Assembly: GCA_024403135.1 (NCBI GenBank) | Contig: JAKSSK010000002.1 | Coordinates: 18,632-82,631, forward strand | DNA length: 64,000 nucleotides | Direction: 5' to 3' | Source of the DNA: Clostridia bacterium | GTDB lineage: Bacteria; Bacillota; Clostridia; Peptostreptococcales; Anaerovoracaceae | In this document: positions 1 to 8,212 of the stretch, in pieces | How the letters are laid out: every line of letters begins with the position of its first letter | Numbering within the stretch: the stretch's first letter is position 1 | Made by a program: the position numbers and the translations under genes | The notes under the pieces: model-generated | The model's database searches: none | Seen by the model: the letters and a program-made list of their open reading frames with translations, nothing else | What the model was told of the DNA's origin: nothing

Positions 1-1
1 T

Positions 2-31
2 ATGGACAAGGGCCTTTACAAGGGCATATAA
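2..31 (+). CDS. 3' end of an unidentified upstream gene (partial)
   Basis: An open frame running in from the left edge ends with MDKGLYKGI and a TAA stop, 7 bases before the next start codon. The close spacing suggests it is the previous gene of the same operon. Too little is visible to name it, and it could be chance. Confidence 0.35.
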   Translation: MDKGLYKGI

Positions 32-38
32 TTGAAAC

Positions 39-653
39 ATGGGTAAAATATATATATCTAAAAATGCATATGATGAGACTTTAGACTTCTTCCCTTCCAA
101 GGTAATCTTTGAGGGAGAAAAGGGATATGAAGCCATAAGAAATCACCCGGACATATATATGTGCCAGCTAGGTGATGAGATGTTCTACGGTGATCCAGAG
201 CTAATTGGAGATAGGTATCCTCTAGACATTAGGTACAACGCCTGCTGCACAGGAAAGTACTTCATACACAATCTGAAGTACACAGATAAGGAGCTTTTAA
301 AGTGTGCAGAAAAGTATATAAAGGTTGACGTACCTCAAGGATACACCAAGTGCAACGTGCTAGTGGTGGATGAGGACACCATCATAACATCGGATAGGGG
401 CATAAAGCATGATGGTTTAAACATAACGTACATACGCCCTGGTCACATACTGCTACCTGGTCAAAACTACGGCTTCATAGGTGGAGCATCTGGGCTAGTA
501 GAAGACACCATATATTTTAACGGGGATATTACCCTTCACCCAGACTACCAGATAATTAGAGATACCATTCTTTCAAGAGGAAAGAAGATAGAATATGTTA
601 GAAACAAACCACTTCTAGACATTGGAAGCATTCTAGAAGATAGGAGTAAATGA
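39..653 (+). CDS. DUF6873-like protein, possible GME/pentein fold
   Basis: 204-residue soluble protein with no signal peptide or membrane segment. It resembles the clostridial DUF6873 family, thought to have the five-bladed guanidino-group-modifying (GME/pentein) fold; this assignment is from memory of sequence style. Seen directly are a GDxxxxD-like stretch, several Gly/Asp-rich turns and a late GGASG turn. A catalytic Cys/His pair cannot be fixed with confidence. The stop overlaps the start of the radical SAM gene by one base (TGATG), so the two are translationally coupled and the function may be linked. The upstream ribosome site is weak (AAGGGC). Confidence 0.6.
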   Translation: MGKIYISKNAYDETLDFFPSKVIFEGEKGYEAIRNHPDIYMCQLGDEMFYGDPELIGDRYPLDIRYNACCTGKYFIHNLKYTDKELLKCAEKYIKVDVPQGYTKCNVLVVDEDTIITSDRGIKHDGLNITYIRPGHILLPGQNYGFIGGASGLVEDTIYFNGDITLHPDYQIIRDTILSRGKKIEYVRNKPLLDIGSILEDRSK

Positions 654-1648
654 TGAAAAGACATGCAATAATTCCAGTGTTCATACCTCACGAAGGCTGC
701 CCTAACGACTGCGTCTTCTGTAACCAAAAGAAGATCACAGCAAGGCAGGAGCCTGTTAACGTGATAAAGGAGATAGAGACCTACCTTTCAACCCTTAGGG
801 ATGCCGATCTAGACACCTTAGAGATAGCCTTCTTCGGCGGTAGCTTTACTGGAATTCCAATCGAAAAGCAAAGTGAATATCTTAAGATTGCAAAGGACTA
901 CAAGGATAAGGGAATTGTGGATAAGATTCACCTTTCCACAAGGCCAGACTACATAAACGAGGAGATTCTTGACAACCTGAAGAAGTATTCGGTGGATGTT
1001 ATTGAGCTGGGGGTTCAGTCCTTCGACGATGAGGTGCTGAAGTTATCCAATAGAGGGCACGATAGCAAAATAGTTTACGAGGCATCTAAACTAATAAAGG
1101 ACTATGGCTTTACCCTAGGCATTCAGCTGATGGTAGGCCTTCCAGGAGATACCCTGGAAAGGGATATATACTCTGCAAAGGAGACCGTAAAGATTTCCCC
1201 AAGCATCGCTAGAATCTACCCTACAGTTGTAATACAGGATACCGTCCTTTACGATATGGCAAAGAATGAAATATACACTCCTTTAAGCCAGGAGGATGCA
1301 ATCCAAAGAACTAGGAAGATGTATGAGATCTTAGATGATGCAGGTATAAACATTATCCGCGTTGGTTTAAAGAGTTCAGACATTATCTCTGATGAAGGAG
1401 ACATCTTAGGTGGTACCTTCCACCCTGCTTTTAGGCAGCTTGTTGAAGGTGAAATAGCTAAGGAAATCCTAGAGCCGCAGTTTGAAGATGGCAAGGACTA
1501 CGTAATCTACGGAAACAGCAAGTGGATAAACAACGCTGCAGGTAACAAGGGAAAGAACAGAAAGTACTGGCAAGAGAAATACCCACGCTCCACCTTTACC
1601 TTCAAGACAGATGACAACTTAAAAGATAAGGAATATGTAGTTGACTAA
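653..1648 (+). CDS. radical SAM protein, Elp3/coproporphyrinogen oxidase-like
   Basis: 331-residue radical SAM enzyme. The cluster-binding CxxxCxxC motif is in the first 25 residues (CPNDCVFC), followed by the AFFGGSF glycine motif and a LMVGLPGDT strand, the order seen in Elp3-type radical SAM domains. The substrate is unknown. The family is common in Clostridia, often near rnc/smc. An ATG three bases earlier (650) exists, but the AGGAG site at 642-646 is better spaced from 653, giving a TGATG overlap with the upstream stop. The C-terminal part (after about residue 270) is basic and family-specific. Function beyond radical SAM chemistry is not assigned. Confidence 0.8.
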   Translation: MKRHAIIPVFIPHEGCPNDCVFCNQKKITARQEPVNVIKEIETYLSTLRDADLDTLEIAFFGGSFTGIPIEKQSEYLKIAKDYKDKGIVDKIHLSTRPDYINEEILDNLKKYSVDVIELGVQSFDDEVLKLSNRGHDSKIVYEASKLIKDYGFTLGIQLMVGLPGDTLERDIYSAKETVKISPSIARIYPTVVIQDTVLYDMAKNEIYTPLSQEDAIQRTRKMYEILDDAGINIIRVGLKSSDIISDEGDILGGTFHPAFRQLVEGEIAKEILEPQFEDGKDYVIYGNSKWINNAAGNKGKNRKYWQEKYPRSTFTFKTDDNLKDKEYVVD

Positions 1649-1649
1649 T

Positions 1650-1710
1650 AGCGCTCCAGGAGTAAAATAAAAGTATCAAATGATACTTATTGTAAGGGGG
1701 GCGCTTTTTT
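1650..1710 (+). promoter_or_regulatory. hairpin enclosing operator and burying the ribosome site of the TA cassette
   Basis: Arms 1650-1657 (AGCGCTCC) and 1698-1705 (GGGGCGCT, one G-U pair) are followed by T6 and then directly by the ATG at 1711. The 3' arm contains part of the AAGGGGGG ribosome site. The loop holds a perfect 8-bp dyad, AAGTATCA-AA-TGATACTT (1671-1688), a likely operator for the HTH antitoxin downstream. The structure can act as terminator for the radical SAM gene and may also limit translation of 1711. Confidence 0.55.
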
Positions 1711-2132
1711 ATGGATGAGAGTTATAGAATTGAAACTGAGATTAATGTAAAAGACTTTTTGGATAAACTACACTATTCCCTAGACAATGGTGGTAAAGTC
1801 GTATTCCAAAAGTACCGCAAAGTAGATTCCCTTCGCGATGAAAAATACACAAATGAGTATACCGTTAACGCGCTGTTTCCTTTTGAAAATCTGGAAATTG
1901 CATTGTCGAAGGAATTAAAAACTTTGACAACTGAAAACTATATTAAGACAGTAAAAGATATTAGATTTTTGGAAAAGTATATAACGATGAAGATGTTTAT
2001 ATTAAGCTTCGCATGGAACTGCTTGATGGCAACGGCATGACTACAGTTTTTATTATGTCATTTCATTTTGCTGAAAAGCCATTCTCGCCAAAAGACTTCC
2101 CATATAAAAAGGAGGCTGGTACTCTATGTTAA
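1711..2132 (+). pseudogene. frameshifted partner gene of MqsA-like antitoxin
   Basis: The first frame stops at 2040 after 109 residues, but the last roughly 20 of these look non-coding. The neighbouring frame continues smoothly from about 1983 as NDEDVYIKLRMELLDGNG and onward to a TAA at 2130-2132, overlapping the next start by 7 bases. Adding one A near 1981-1985 (TATATAACG) would join both into a protein of about 140 residues. This is either a disrupted gene, a sequencing error, or a frameshift site. It sits in the position where a toxin or partner of an MqsA-family antitoxin is expected. The protein family is not recognised. Confidence 0.6.
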
Positions 2133-2686
2133 AAAATATTAAGGTATTAGATGAATCTACTATGCAATGCATCGCTTGTATGCAGACCCATAAGGTTCAG
2201 AGAATTGAGGGCCTGGATTGTACAACATATCTAGGAAAGAAAATTGAATATCCATGTGAATGCTATTACTGTGAAAATGAGGATACATATTTCGAAGATA
2301 GCAAGCAGCTTAACAAAAACTCACTAAGTTTGAAAGACAATTATCGTCTTTCCGTCGGTCTATATTCTTCAAAGGATATTATCAATCTTAGAAAGAAGTA
2401 CGATATAACTCAGCAGGATTTATGTAAGGTTTTAGGCTGGGGTGAAAAGACTATCAATAGATATGAAAACTGTGCAGTGCAAGATAAAGCACATGACCAC
2501 ATCTTAAAGAAATTAGATAAAGATCCCGAATGGTTTATGGACCTACTTAATGCTGGATCTAGCCAGATTAAAGAAGAAAGTTTCATAAAATCATACGATG
2601 CTGCAACTAGAGAATTTGTAAAAGAAAAAGATTCTTATAAGGCAAAGGCAGATAAGGCCGAAGAATTAGAGAAAACATTAAAATAG
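2126..2686 (+). CDS. MqsA/YgiT-type zinc-finger HTH antitoxin
   Basis: 186 residues. The N-terminal zinc module has Cys pairs at C15/C18 and C46/C49 (plus C32 and C44). A Cro/C1-type helix-turn-helix at about residues 85-125 (ITQQDLCKVLGWGEKTINRYE) follows. The lysine/glutamate-rich C-terminal tail is probably helical. This is the layout of MqsA-family antitoxins, which bind a toxin through the zinc domain and repress their own promoter. A perfect dyad operator lies just upstream of the cassette. The upstream partner is frameshifted here, so the unit may be an antitoxin remnant. The ribosome site is AAGGAGG, about 9 bases before the ATG. Confidence 0.75.
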   Translation: MLKNIKVLDESTMQCIACMQTHKVQRIEGLDCTTYLGKKIEYPCECYYCENEDTYFEDSKQLNKNSLSLKDNYRLSVGLYSSKDIINLRKKYDITQQDLCKVLGWGEKTINRYENCAVQDKAHDHILKKLDKDPEWFMDLLNAGSSQIKEESFIKSYDAATREFVKEKDSYKAKADKAEELEKTLK

Positions 2687-2710
2687 GCGAGAATTATCTC
2701 GCCTATTTTA
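2682..2710 (+). terminator. intrinsic terminator of the antitoxin gene
   Basis: Perfect 11-bp stem AATAGGCGAGA / TCTCGCCTATT with a 4-base loop and a short T run, overlapping the stop codon at 2684-2686. Confidence 0.9.
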
Positions 2711-2761
2711 GTATTCTCTTAAAATGTTTATCCTTATTTAATGCCTTGCTAAAAGCATCCT

Positions 2762-3697
2762 TTACTTATTGTATGCTTTTAAACCATATGCTGGTTTTGC
2801 TTCTTTTACCGCCCTGTTTATGGCCTTAGCCATAACCCTTTGAGCAAGTGTTCCAACCACGTCTATATTCGCTTTAACATCGCCAACAGACATAGCATAT
2901 ACGCTGTCTCCATCAGCCGTCGTATTAATTGGACAAATTACCTGTGGATAGCCGTTATGCGCCATCCTTGCAATCTTGGTCATCTGAGCCTTGTCGAAGG
3001 CCGCATTTGTAACCACAACCCCAATGGTTGTATTTCCTACGAATAGGTTTGCCTCATCCTGGAATGCGCTGTATAGGGCTTCCTCACATGATCCTAGGGT
3101 GTATCCAGCCAGCTTTTCCTTGGTGTCGTAGTCGAATACATCACCAAAGGCGTTTACTGCAACTACTGCTCCTACCTTTAGGTCTCCAATCTTTTCAGCG
3201 TAAATTCCAAGTCCAGATTTCATGGCGTACTCTACGCCTTTTATCTTTCCCACTGTAGCGCCCGTTCCTGCGCCCACGTTTCCTTCCTTTGGATCGTTCC
3301 TTTCAGCGTCCTGGCATGCAGCATAGGCCATAGCCTTGTCTGGACGAACATCTGCCTTTCCAACACCTAAGTCATATATGTCTGACTGGCATACTAGAGG
3401 TACCTTAGCCGCCCCTGTGTCGTAGCCAATTCCCCTTTCCTCCAGGTATTGCATTACGCCGCCAGCAGCATCAAGGCCAAAGGCACTTCCTCCTGCTAGC
3501 GCTACCCCGTGAATGAATTTTCCAGAGGATAGAGGGTCAAGAAGATTGGAGTCCCTTGATGCAGGTCCTCCTCCCATAACCGTAATTCCAGTAGGGGCAC
3601 CCTTTTCACAGATGACAACTGTAACTCCAGTTGCCGCCTCCAGGTCCTGAGCGCTTCCCACCTTAATATTTTCAATGTCTGTAATCTTAATTTCCAT
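2762..3697 (-). CDS. P1 (S58/DmpA) family peptidase
   Basis: 311 residues of the DmpA/NylC-type N-terminal nucleophile hydrolases, which self-cleave into two chains and release N-terminal residues from small peptides or hydrolyse amide oligomers. Seen: the glycine-rich GGGPASRDSN and LAGGSAFGLDAAGG segments, the GNVGAGTGATVGK segment, and GNTTIGVV at residues 221-228. There Asn222-Thr223 matches the Asn-Thr autocleavage site of NylC, with Thr as nucleophile in place of the Ser of DmpA. It is cytoplasmic with no signal peptide. It follows the DUF554 gene by 8 bases with AGGAGA as ribosome site, so they form one operon. The natural substrate is unknown. Confidence 0.88.
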   Translation of the reverse strand: MEIKITDIENIKVGSAQDLEAATGVTVVICEKGAPTGITVMGGGPASRDSNLLDPLSSGKFIHGVALAGGSAFGLDAAGGVMQYLEERGIGYDTGAAKVPLVCQSDIYDLGVGKADVRPDKAMAYAACQDAERNDPKEGNVGAGTGATVGKIKGVEYAMKSGLGIYAEKIGDLKVGAVVAVNAFGDVFDYDTKEKLAGYTLGSCEEALYSAFQDEANLFVGNTTIGVVVTNAAFDKAQMTKIARMAHNGYPQVICPINTTADGDSVYAMSVGDVKANIDVVGTLAQRVMAKAINRAVKEAKPAYGLKAYNK

Positions 3698-3705
3698 CTT
3701 TTCTC

Positions 3706-4371
3706 CTAGAATAAAATGAATGCAATAGGTATGAAGATGGCAGGAACCATATCCATCACCTTGATATTAGTAACCTTAAGCATGTTAAGGCCAATAGCTA
3801 TAATTAGTAGCGAACCTACGCAGGTCATATTTGCGATGATTACGTCAGTAAGTACAGGGCTTAAGAACTGAGCTAGCACCACTATTAGCCCTTGGAATAC
3901 AAGTACAAAGGCTGCCGAAAGCATAACCCCAATTCCCAGGCTAGATGCGAAGATTATTGAGGATATGAAGTCAAGGGATGACTTGGTAAACAGCATAGTG
4001 TTATCCCCTGTTAGCCCAGCCTGAAGAGAGCCAACTATGGTCATCGCGCCCACGCAGAAAAGAAGGCTTGCAGTAACAAAACCTTCAGCTAAGGACTGGC
4101 CACCAAACCTATCCTGCAGCCTGTTTCCCAGGTTGTTGATGTGATCGTCTAGCTTTAGGGCAAATCCAATGATGGAGCCAATAACCATGGAAATGATCAC
4201 AACAAGTACATCATCTCCCTTTAATGCTCCAGATATTCCAATATATATTACACATAAAGCTAGGGCGGTCATTACGAAATCTGCACACTTTCTAGGTATT
4301 ATCTTCTTGAAGAGAAGGCCTATGGTGCTTCCAGCTATTACCGCCGCTGTGTTTACTAAAACTCCTAACAT
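3706..4371 (-). CDS. DUF554 family membrane protein (YqgA-like)
   Basis: 221 residues with about six to seven hydrophobic segments and the conserved family start MLGVLVNTAAVIAGSTIGLL, plus GLxxG and CVGAMTIVGS motifs. DUF554 proteins are inner-membrane proteins of unknown function, proposed transporters. It is the first gene of a two-gene operon with the P1 peptidase, which might suggest handling of a peptide or amino-acid derivative. The ribosome site AAAGGAG is well placed, and a good promoter lies at 4393-4421. Confidence 0.88.
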   Translation of the reverse strand: MLGVLVNTAAVIAGSTIGLLFKKIIPRKCADFVMTALALCVIYIGISGALKGDDVLVVIISMVIGSIIGFALKLDDHINNLGNRLQDRFGGQSLAEGFVTASLLFCVGAMTIVGSLQAGLTGDNTMLFTKSSLDFISSIIFASSLGIGVMLSAAFVLVFQGLIVVLAQFLSPVLTDVIIANMTCVGSLLIIAIGLNMLKVTNIKVMDMVPAIFIPIAFILF

Positions 4372-4392
4372 TTTATCTCCTTTTCTAGAGTA

Positions 4393-4421
4393 ATATTACT
4401 ATTTTTCGCCAAGTTTTTCAA
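4393..4421 (-). promoter_or_regulatory. promoter of the DUF554-P1 peptidase operon
   Basis: On the minus strand: -35 TTGAAA (4416-4421), 17-base spacer, -10 TAATAT (4393-4398), about 20 bases before the DUF554 start. Confidence 0.7.
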
Positions 4422-4439
4422 CACAGGAAGGGCTTTTTT

Positions 4440-4448
4440 TGGTATACT
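4440..4448 (+). promoter_or_regulatory. extended -10 promoter of the PPC-domain gene
   Basis: TGGTATACT ends 9 bases before the ATG at 4458, so transcription would begin 1-3 bases before the start codon. AAGAGG lies between them, but would be at best partly in the transcript. No good -35 is visible. Confidence 0.5.
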
Positions 4449-4457
4449 AAAGAGGTT

Positions 4458-4853
4458 ATGAAGACTATTTGCATTAGATTAAAAAGAGGCTCAGACCTGT
4501 TAGAGTCAATAGAAGAAATCTGTAAAGAGAATGATGTTAAGGCTGGAGTAATCCTTAGCATGGTTGGCTGCGTTACAAAGGCAAGGGTTAGAGATGCCTC
4601 AGGAGTTACAATTAAAGAAGTTGACGAAGACTTAGAAATCGTATCAGGTACTGGAACAGTTTCAAAGGCTAGATGCCACGTGCATGTTTCCTTCTCAAAG
4701 GAAGACCTGTCCGTCATCGGTGGCCACCTGGTAAAGGGCTGCATAGTGAACACCACCTGCGAGCTGGTAATACTGGTTTTAGATGGAATTGAGTTTAGGG
4801 AAGAATTTGATCAAGAGACAGGATACGATGAACTAAAAGTATTGGAGATTTAG
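4458..4853 (+). CDS. PPC-domain (DUF296) putative DNA-binding protein
   Basis: 131 residues matching the plant and prokaryote conserved (PPC/DUF296) domain: MKTICIRLKRGSDLLESI start, GVILSMVGCVTKA strand, and HVHVSFSKEDLSVIGGHLVKGCIV core. Bacterial members are small trimeric proteins of uncertain role, often annotated as DNA-binding. The stop codon abuts the ATG of the lysozyme gene (TAGATG), so the two are probably co-transcribed. The start is supported by the family N-terminus. The promoter at 4440-4448 suggests an almost leaderless transcript. Confidence 0.85.
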   Translation: MKTICIRLKRGSDLLESIEEICKENDVKAGVILSMVGCVTKARVRDASGVTIKEVDEDLEIVSGTGTVSKARCHVHVSFSKEDLSVIGGHLVKGCIVNTTCELVILVLDGIEFREEFDQETGYDELKVLEI

Positions 4854-7151
4854 ATGAGGAAGATAATATTAATATTTTTAACTTTTGTCCTTTCAGCTAC
4901 CATAGCCTTTGCGGTGGAACCTACTGCTGGCTTTACCACCGACTACAGCAAGGACGGAAAGTTTTACCATAATGAGATGTTCGATAATGCCATAGTGGTG
5001 CAAGGGGTTGACCTTTCCACTTGGCAAAACCAGATATCCGTTTCAACCTTTAAAAAGATGAAGGCCCAAGGGGTGGACTTCGTAATTCTTAGGCTTGGCT
5101 ACACAGGCTCAGGAAACTTCAAGGCACAGCTAGATGACTGCTTTGAAGTGAACTACGCCAACGCCAAAGAGGCTGGCATGGAGGTAGGCGTTTACTACTA
5201 CTCCCTAGCTACAATGAAGATGAAGCCAGAGCATCCAAACGATCCTAGAAAGCAGCAGAGCGCTCAGGAAGAAGCTCAGTTCGTGCTAGAGCACATAAAG
5301 GATAAGGATATTACTTATCCAATATTCCTAGACGTGGAAGATCCAAACCACATGGCAAGCCGCTCAAAGGTACAACTAGCCAATATCTGCAACACCTTCT
5401 GCAGCATCATCAAGGAAGCTAATGAGGAGTACGTTCCAGGTGTCTACGCTTCACTATCCTGGTTTAACAACAAGATTGGAGATATTGATCCAAGCTACGT
5501 TAAGTGGGTAGCCCAGTACAACTACAGATGTCAGTACGAAGGCGAGTACATCATGTGGCAGTACGGCTCCACAGGAAAGGTTGAGGGCTTTGAAAAGAGG
5601 CTAGACGTAAACTACAGATATATTGACGATAGCGTTTCAAGTGGTAACTACTCCCTTTCAAAGGCAGACGTTACCTTAAGCTACGAAGAGACAAACTACT
5701 CCGGTTCCCAGAAGAAGCCAGAGGTTACAGTAAGGCTTAAGGGAAAGGCCCTTACACCTGAGACAGACTACCACCTGGCATACTACACAAATGTAAAAGC
5801 AGGAACAGCCTACGCCGTTATCACGGGTAAGGGCAAATACACAGATACAAAGATCACACCGTTTGTAATCAACCCGACCCCGCTAGATGGATACGAGATC
5901 AGGGACATTGCAGACGTAACATATTCTGGAAAGTCAAAGGTTCCTACCGTCAAGGTTCACAAGATTGGTAAGGAGACAAACATTGCATCTTCCAACTACA
6001 AGGTTAGCTACAAGAACAATGTAAACGCTGGAACTGCAACCGTTACCGTAAAGGGTAAGGGAAACTATACAGGAACATTAGAAAAAACATTTAAGATAAA
6101 GAAGCTTGCGCCTACCATCACGGCAAGCGATGCTACAAAGAGAGGAAGCATCACATTCAGCCTAAAGGCCCAGACAAACTCGGATGGAAAGCTAAAGTAT
6201 GCTTCAAGCGATGAAACCGTGGCAACAGTTTCAGAGGATGGCAAGGTTACCACAAAGGGATTTGGCTCATGCCAGATAACCATCACCTCACCTTCAACAA
6301 AGAACTGCAAGAAGGCTTCAGTAGATGTTACCGTTACAGTAACAGGCATAGTAAACGGCCTAGAAGCTACAAATATTAAGGACACATCTTGCACTCTAAG
6401 CTGGGATAAGTTAAAGATGGCAAAGAAGTACAGCGTGTATAGATATAACCCTGAGACGGGAAAATACAAACTTCTAAAGACCACTACAGCTACAAGTTAT
6501 ACAATGGAAGACCTTACTATGAATACCCAGTACAAGGTATATATCAAGGCCAAGGATGAAAAAGGTAGCTACGGCAAGAAGTGCGAGACCCTGCTACTAA
6601 CCACCCTTCTTCCAACCATTAAGAACTTCAAGGCTACAGAGATAGTAGCTGATGGAGCTACTCTAACATGGAAGAAAGTAGCTGGAGTTAGCCAGTACCA
6701 GGTACTAAAACTAAATCCAAAGACAAAGCTTTACGCAAACTACAAGAAGGTTAAGACAAATTCACTTCAGGTTAGCGGACTAGAACCTAACACCCAATAC
6801 TCATTTAAGGTACGCTGCCTAGCAGATGATGTTAAGGGACCACTAACCAAGCTTACATTCACCACAGGCCAGATAAAGCCAGTGATAAAGCAAGTTAAGG
6901 TTGTTGATGGAATTCTTCAAGTTGAAATTGAGGATGGAAACATCAAAGACTTCGAGATAATGTTTGCAGATAACGAAAAGTTTACAGCATCCGTAAAGAA
7001 GGTTGTAAAGGCTAAGAACAACAAGATAAGCATCGATGAACCTGAATGGGATGTAACATACATCAAGGTTAGAAGCTTTGTAAAAGGCGAAGATGGTGCC
7101 GTATACAGCAAGTGGAGTAAAGTCAAAAAATACGAGAAGCCCTTAGAATAG
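4854..7151 (+). CDS. secreted GH25 lysozyme with Ig-like and FN3 repeats
   Basis: 765 residues. A signal peptide (about residues 1-20, ending IAFA) is followed by a glycoside hydrolase family 25 domain (about 45-265). That domain shows the QGVDLSTWQ start with catalytic Asp53, the IFLDVED acidic motif, and the final RLDVNYRYID. Then come two MBG-like repeats (about 275-345 and 350-420, each ending GKGxYTxT), a bacterial Ig-like 2 domain (YASSDETVATVSEDGKVTT), and two to three fibronectin type III-like modules. It should cleave peptidoglycan between MurNAc and GlcNAc outside the cell. There is no LPxTG or choline-binding motif, so retention may be through the Ig/FN3 part. It is co-transcribed with the PPC gene. 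Confidence 0.92.
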   Translation: MRKIILIFLTFVLSATIAFAVEPTAGFTTDYSKDGKFYHNEMFDNAIVVQGVDLSTWQNQISVSTFKKMKAQGVDFVILRLGYTGSGNFKAQLDDCFEVNYANAKEAGMEVGVYYYSLATMKMKPEHPNDPRKQQSAQEEAQFVLEHIKDKDITYPIFLDVEDPNHMASRSKVQLANICNTFCSIIKEANEEYVPGVYASLSWFNNKIGDIDPSYVKWVAQYNYRCQYEGEYIMWQYGSTGKVEGFEKRLDVNYRYIDDSVSSGNYSLSKADVTLSYEETNYSGSQKKPEVTVRLKGKALTPETDYHLAYYTNVKAGTAYAVITGKGKYTDTKITPFVINPTPLDGYEIRDIADVTYSGKSKVPTVKVHKIGKETNIASSNYKVSYKNNVNAGTATVTVKGKGNYTGTLEKTFKIKKLAPTITASDATKRGSITFSLKAQTNSDGKLKYASSDETVATVSEDGKVTTKGFGSCQITITSPSTKNCKKASVDVTVTVTGIVNGLEATNIKDTSCTLSWDKLKMAKKYSVYRYNPETGKYKLLKTTTATSYTMEDLTMNTQYKVYIKAKDEKGSYGKKCETLLLTTLLPTIKNFKATEIVADGATLTWKKVAGVSQYQVLKLNPKTKLYANYKKVKTNSLQVSGLEPNTQYSFKVRCLADDVKGPLTKLTFTTGQIKPVIKQVKVVDGILQVEIEDGNIKDFEIMFADNEKFTASVKKVVKAKNNKISIDEPEWDVTYIKVRSFVKGEDGAVYSKWSKVKKYEKPLE

Positions 7152-7162
7152 GGCTTCTTTTA
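7135..7162. terminator. bidirectional terminator between lysozyme gene and pot operon
   Basis: AGAAGCCC / GGGCTTCT stem around an 8-base loop, flanked by T runs on both strands. It lies at the convergent ends of the two transcripts. Confidence 0.85.
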
Positions 7163-8212
7163 TATTGCTTTAAATTTTTTCCAGTACCTAGAGTACATCT
7201 TTCTTGTGTCAGCATCCAGTGTAACCAAGGTTTCACATCTTTCCAAGGTTTCATCGCTAGGGAAAAGCACTTCGTTGTTTAGGTACTCTTTATCCATCAT
7301 GCTGTACATACCAGTGTTAGGAATTGCATAGGTTAGATACTCAAAATTTGCCAGGGCGTTTTCTGGTCGCAGCATGAAGTTTATGAACTTCTCAGCATAC
7401 TCTTTGTTCTTTGTAGATTTGGTGATGGCCCAGCAGTCAGACCAAACCTCCGTACCCTCTTTTGGAATTACGTAATTCATGTGGTCGTTACAGTCCTGCA
7501 CATACAAAACTTCCCCAGAGGTTATTACCGCAATGTCTGCAGCATCCCCTATCATCAGGTCTCTAGTGGCATCATTGGCATATTTATATACCAAAGGTTT
7601 CTGGCTAATCAGTAGGTCCGTAGCCTTAGATACCTCTTCCTCACTTAAGGTGTTCTCAGAGCAGCCTAGTATTTTAAGAGGAATCATCATTGCATCACGA
7701 AGGGAGTCAAGCATGATGATCTGATTGGAATACTTTTCATTCCAAAGGTCCTTCCAGCTGGTTATCTCGCCTTTCTTAATGTGATCCGTGTTGTACAAAA
7801 TGCCGTAGGTTCCCCAGGTATGAGGAACAGCGTACTGGTTACCTTCATCTATTGACTCAAGCATCTTTAGATTCTTCTCATCTATATACTTTAGGTTAGG
7901 TATGTTTTCTTTATTAACTTTTTGAATTAAGTCCTCAGCTATCAGCTGGCTTATCATGTACTCGGAGCAGCAGATCAGGTCGTAGTCTGCAGTGCCGTTC
8001 TTTATTACCGGGTACATTTCCTCGTTGGTATCAAAGGAGTCTAAAACTACCATGATACCAGTTTCATCCTCAAACTTGTACATAAGCTCAGGGTCAAAGT
8101 AGTCCCCAAAGCAGTACACGTGAAGTTCACCTATGTATTCAGATGCCCTTCCGCAGGACGAAAAGGATAGGGCCATGATGGCTATTAGGACAAAGCTAAT
8201 TATCTTTTTCAT
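7160..8212 (-). CDS. potD: spermidine/putrescine ABC transporter substrate-binding lipoprotein
   Basis: 350 residues, last gene of the pot operon. A lipoprotein signal ends at the lipobox-like SFSSCG with Cys20. The mature protein is a class I periplasmic-binding fold of the PotD/PotF type: ELHVYCFGDYFDPELMYKFE start, YDLICCSEYMI, a VPHTWGTYGILYNTD segment and EYAEKFINFMLRPENA near the end. It binds polyamine outside the membrane and hands it to PotBC. Its start overlaps the potC stop (ATGA). The exact ligand cannot be told from sequence. Confidence 0.92.
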   Translation of the reverse strand: MKKIISFVLIAIMALSFSSCGRASEYIGELHVYCFGDYFDPELMYKFEDETGIMVVLDSFDTNEEMYPVIKNGTADYDLICCSEYMISQLIAEDLIQKVNKENIPNLKYIDEKNLKMLESIDEGNQYAVPHTWGTYGILYNTDHIKKGEITSWKDLWNEKYSNQIIMLDSLRDAMMIPLKILGCSENTLSEEEVSKATDLLISQKPLVYKYANDATRDLMIGDAADIAVITSGEVLYVQDCNDHMNYVIPKEGTEVWSDCWAITKSTKNKEYAEKFINFMLRPENALANFEYLTYAIPNTGMYSMMDKEYLNNEVLFPSDETLERCETLVTLDADTRKMYSRYWKKFKAI

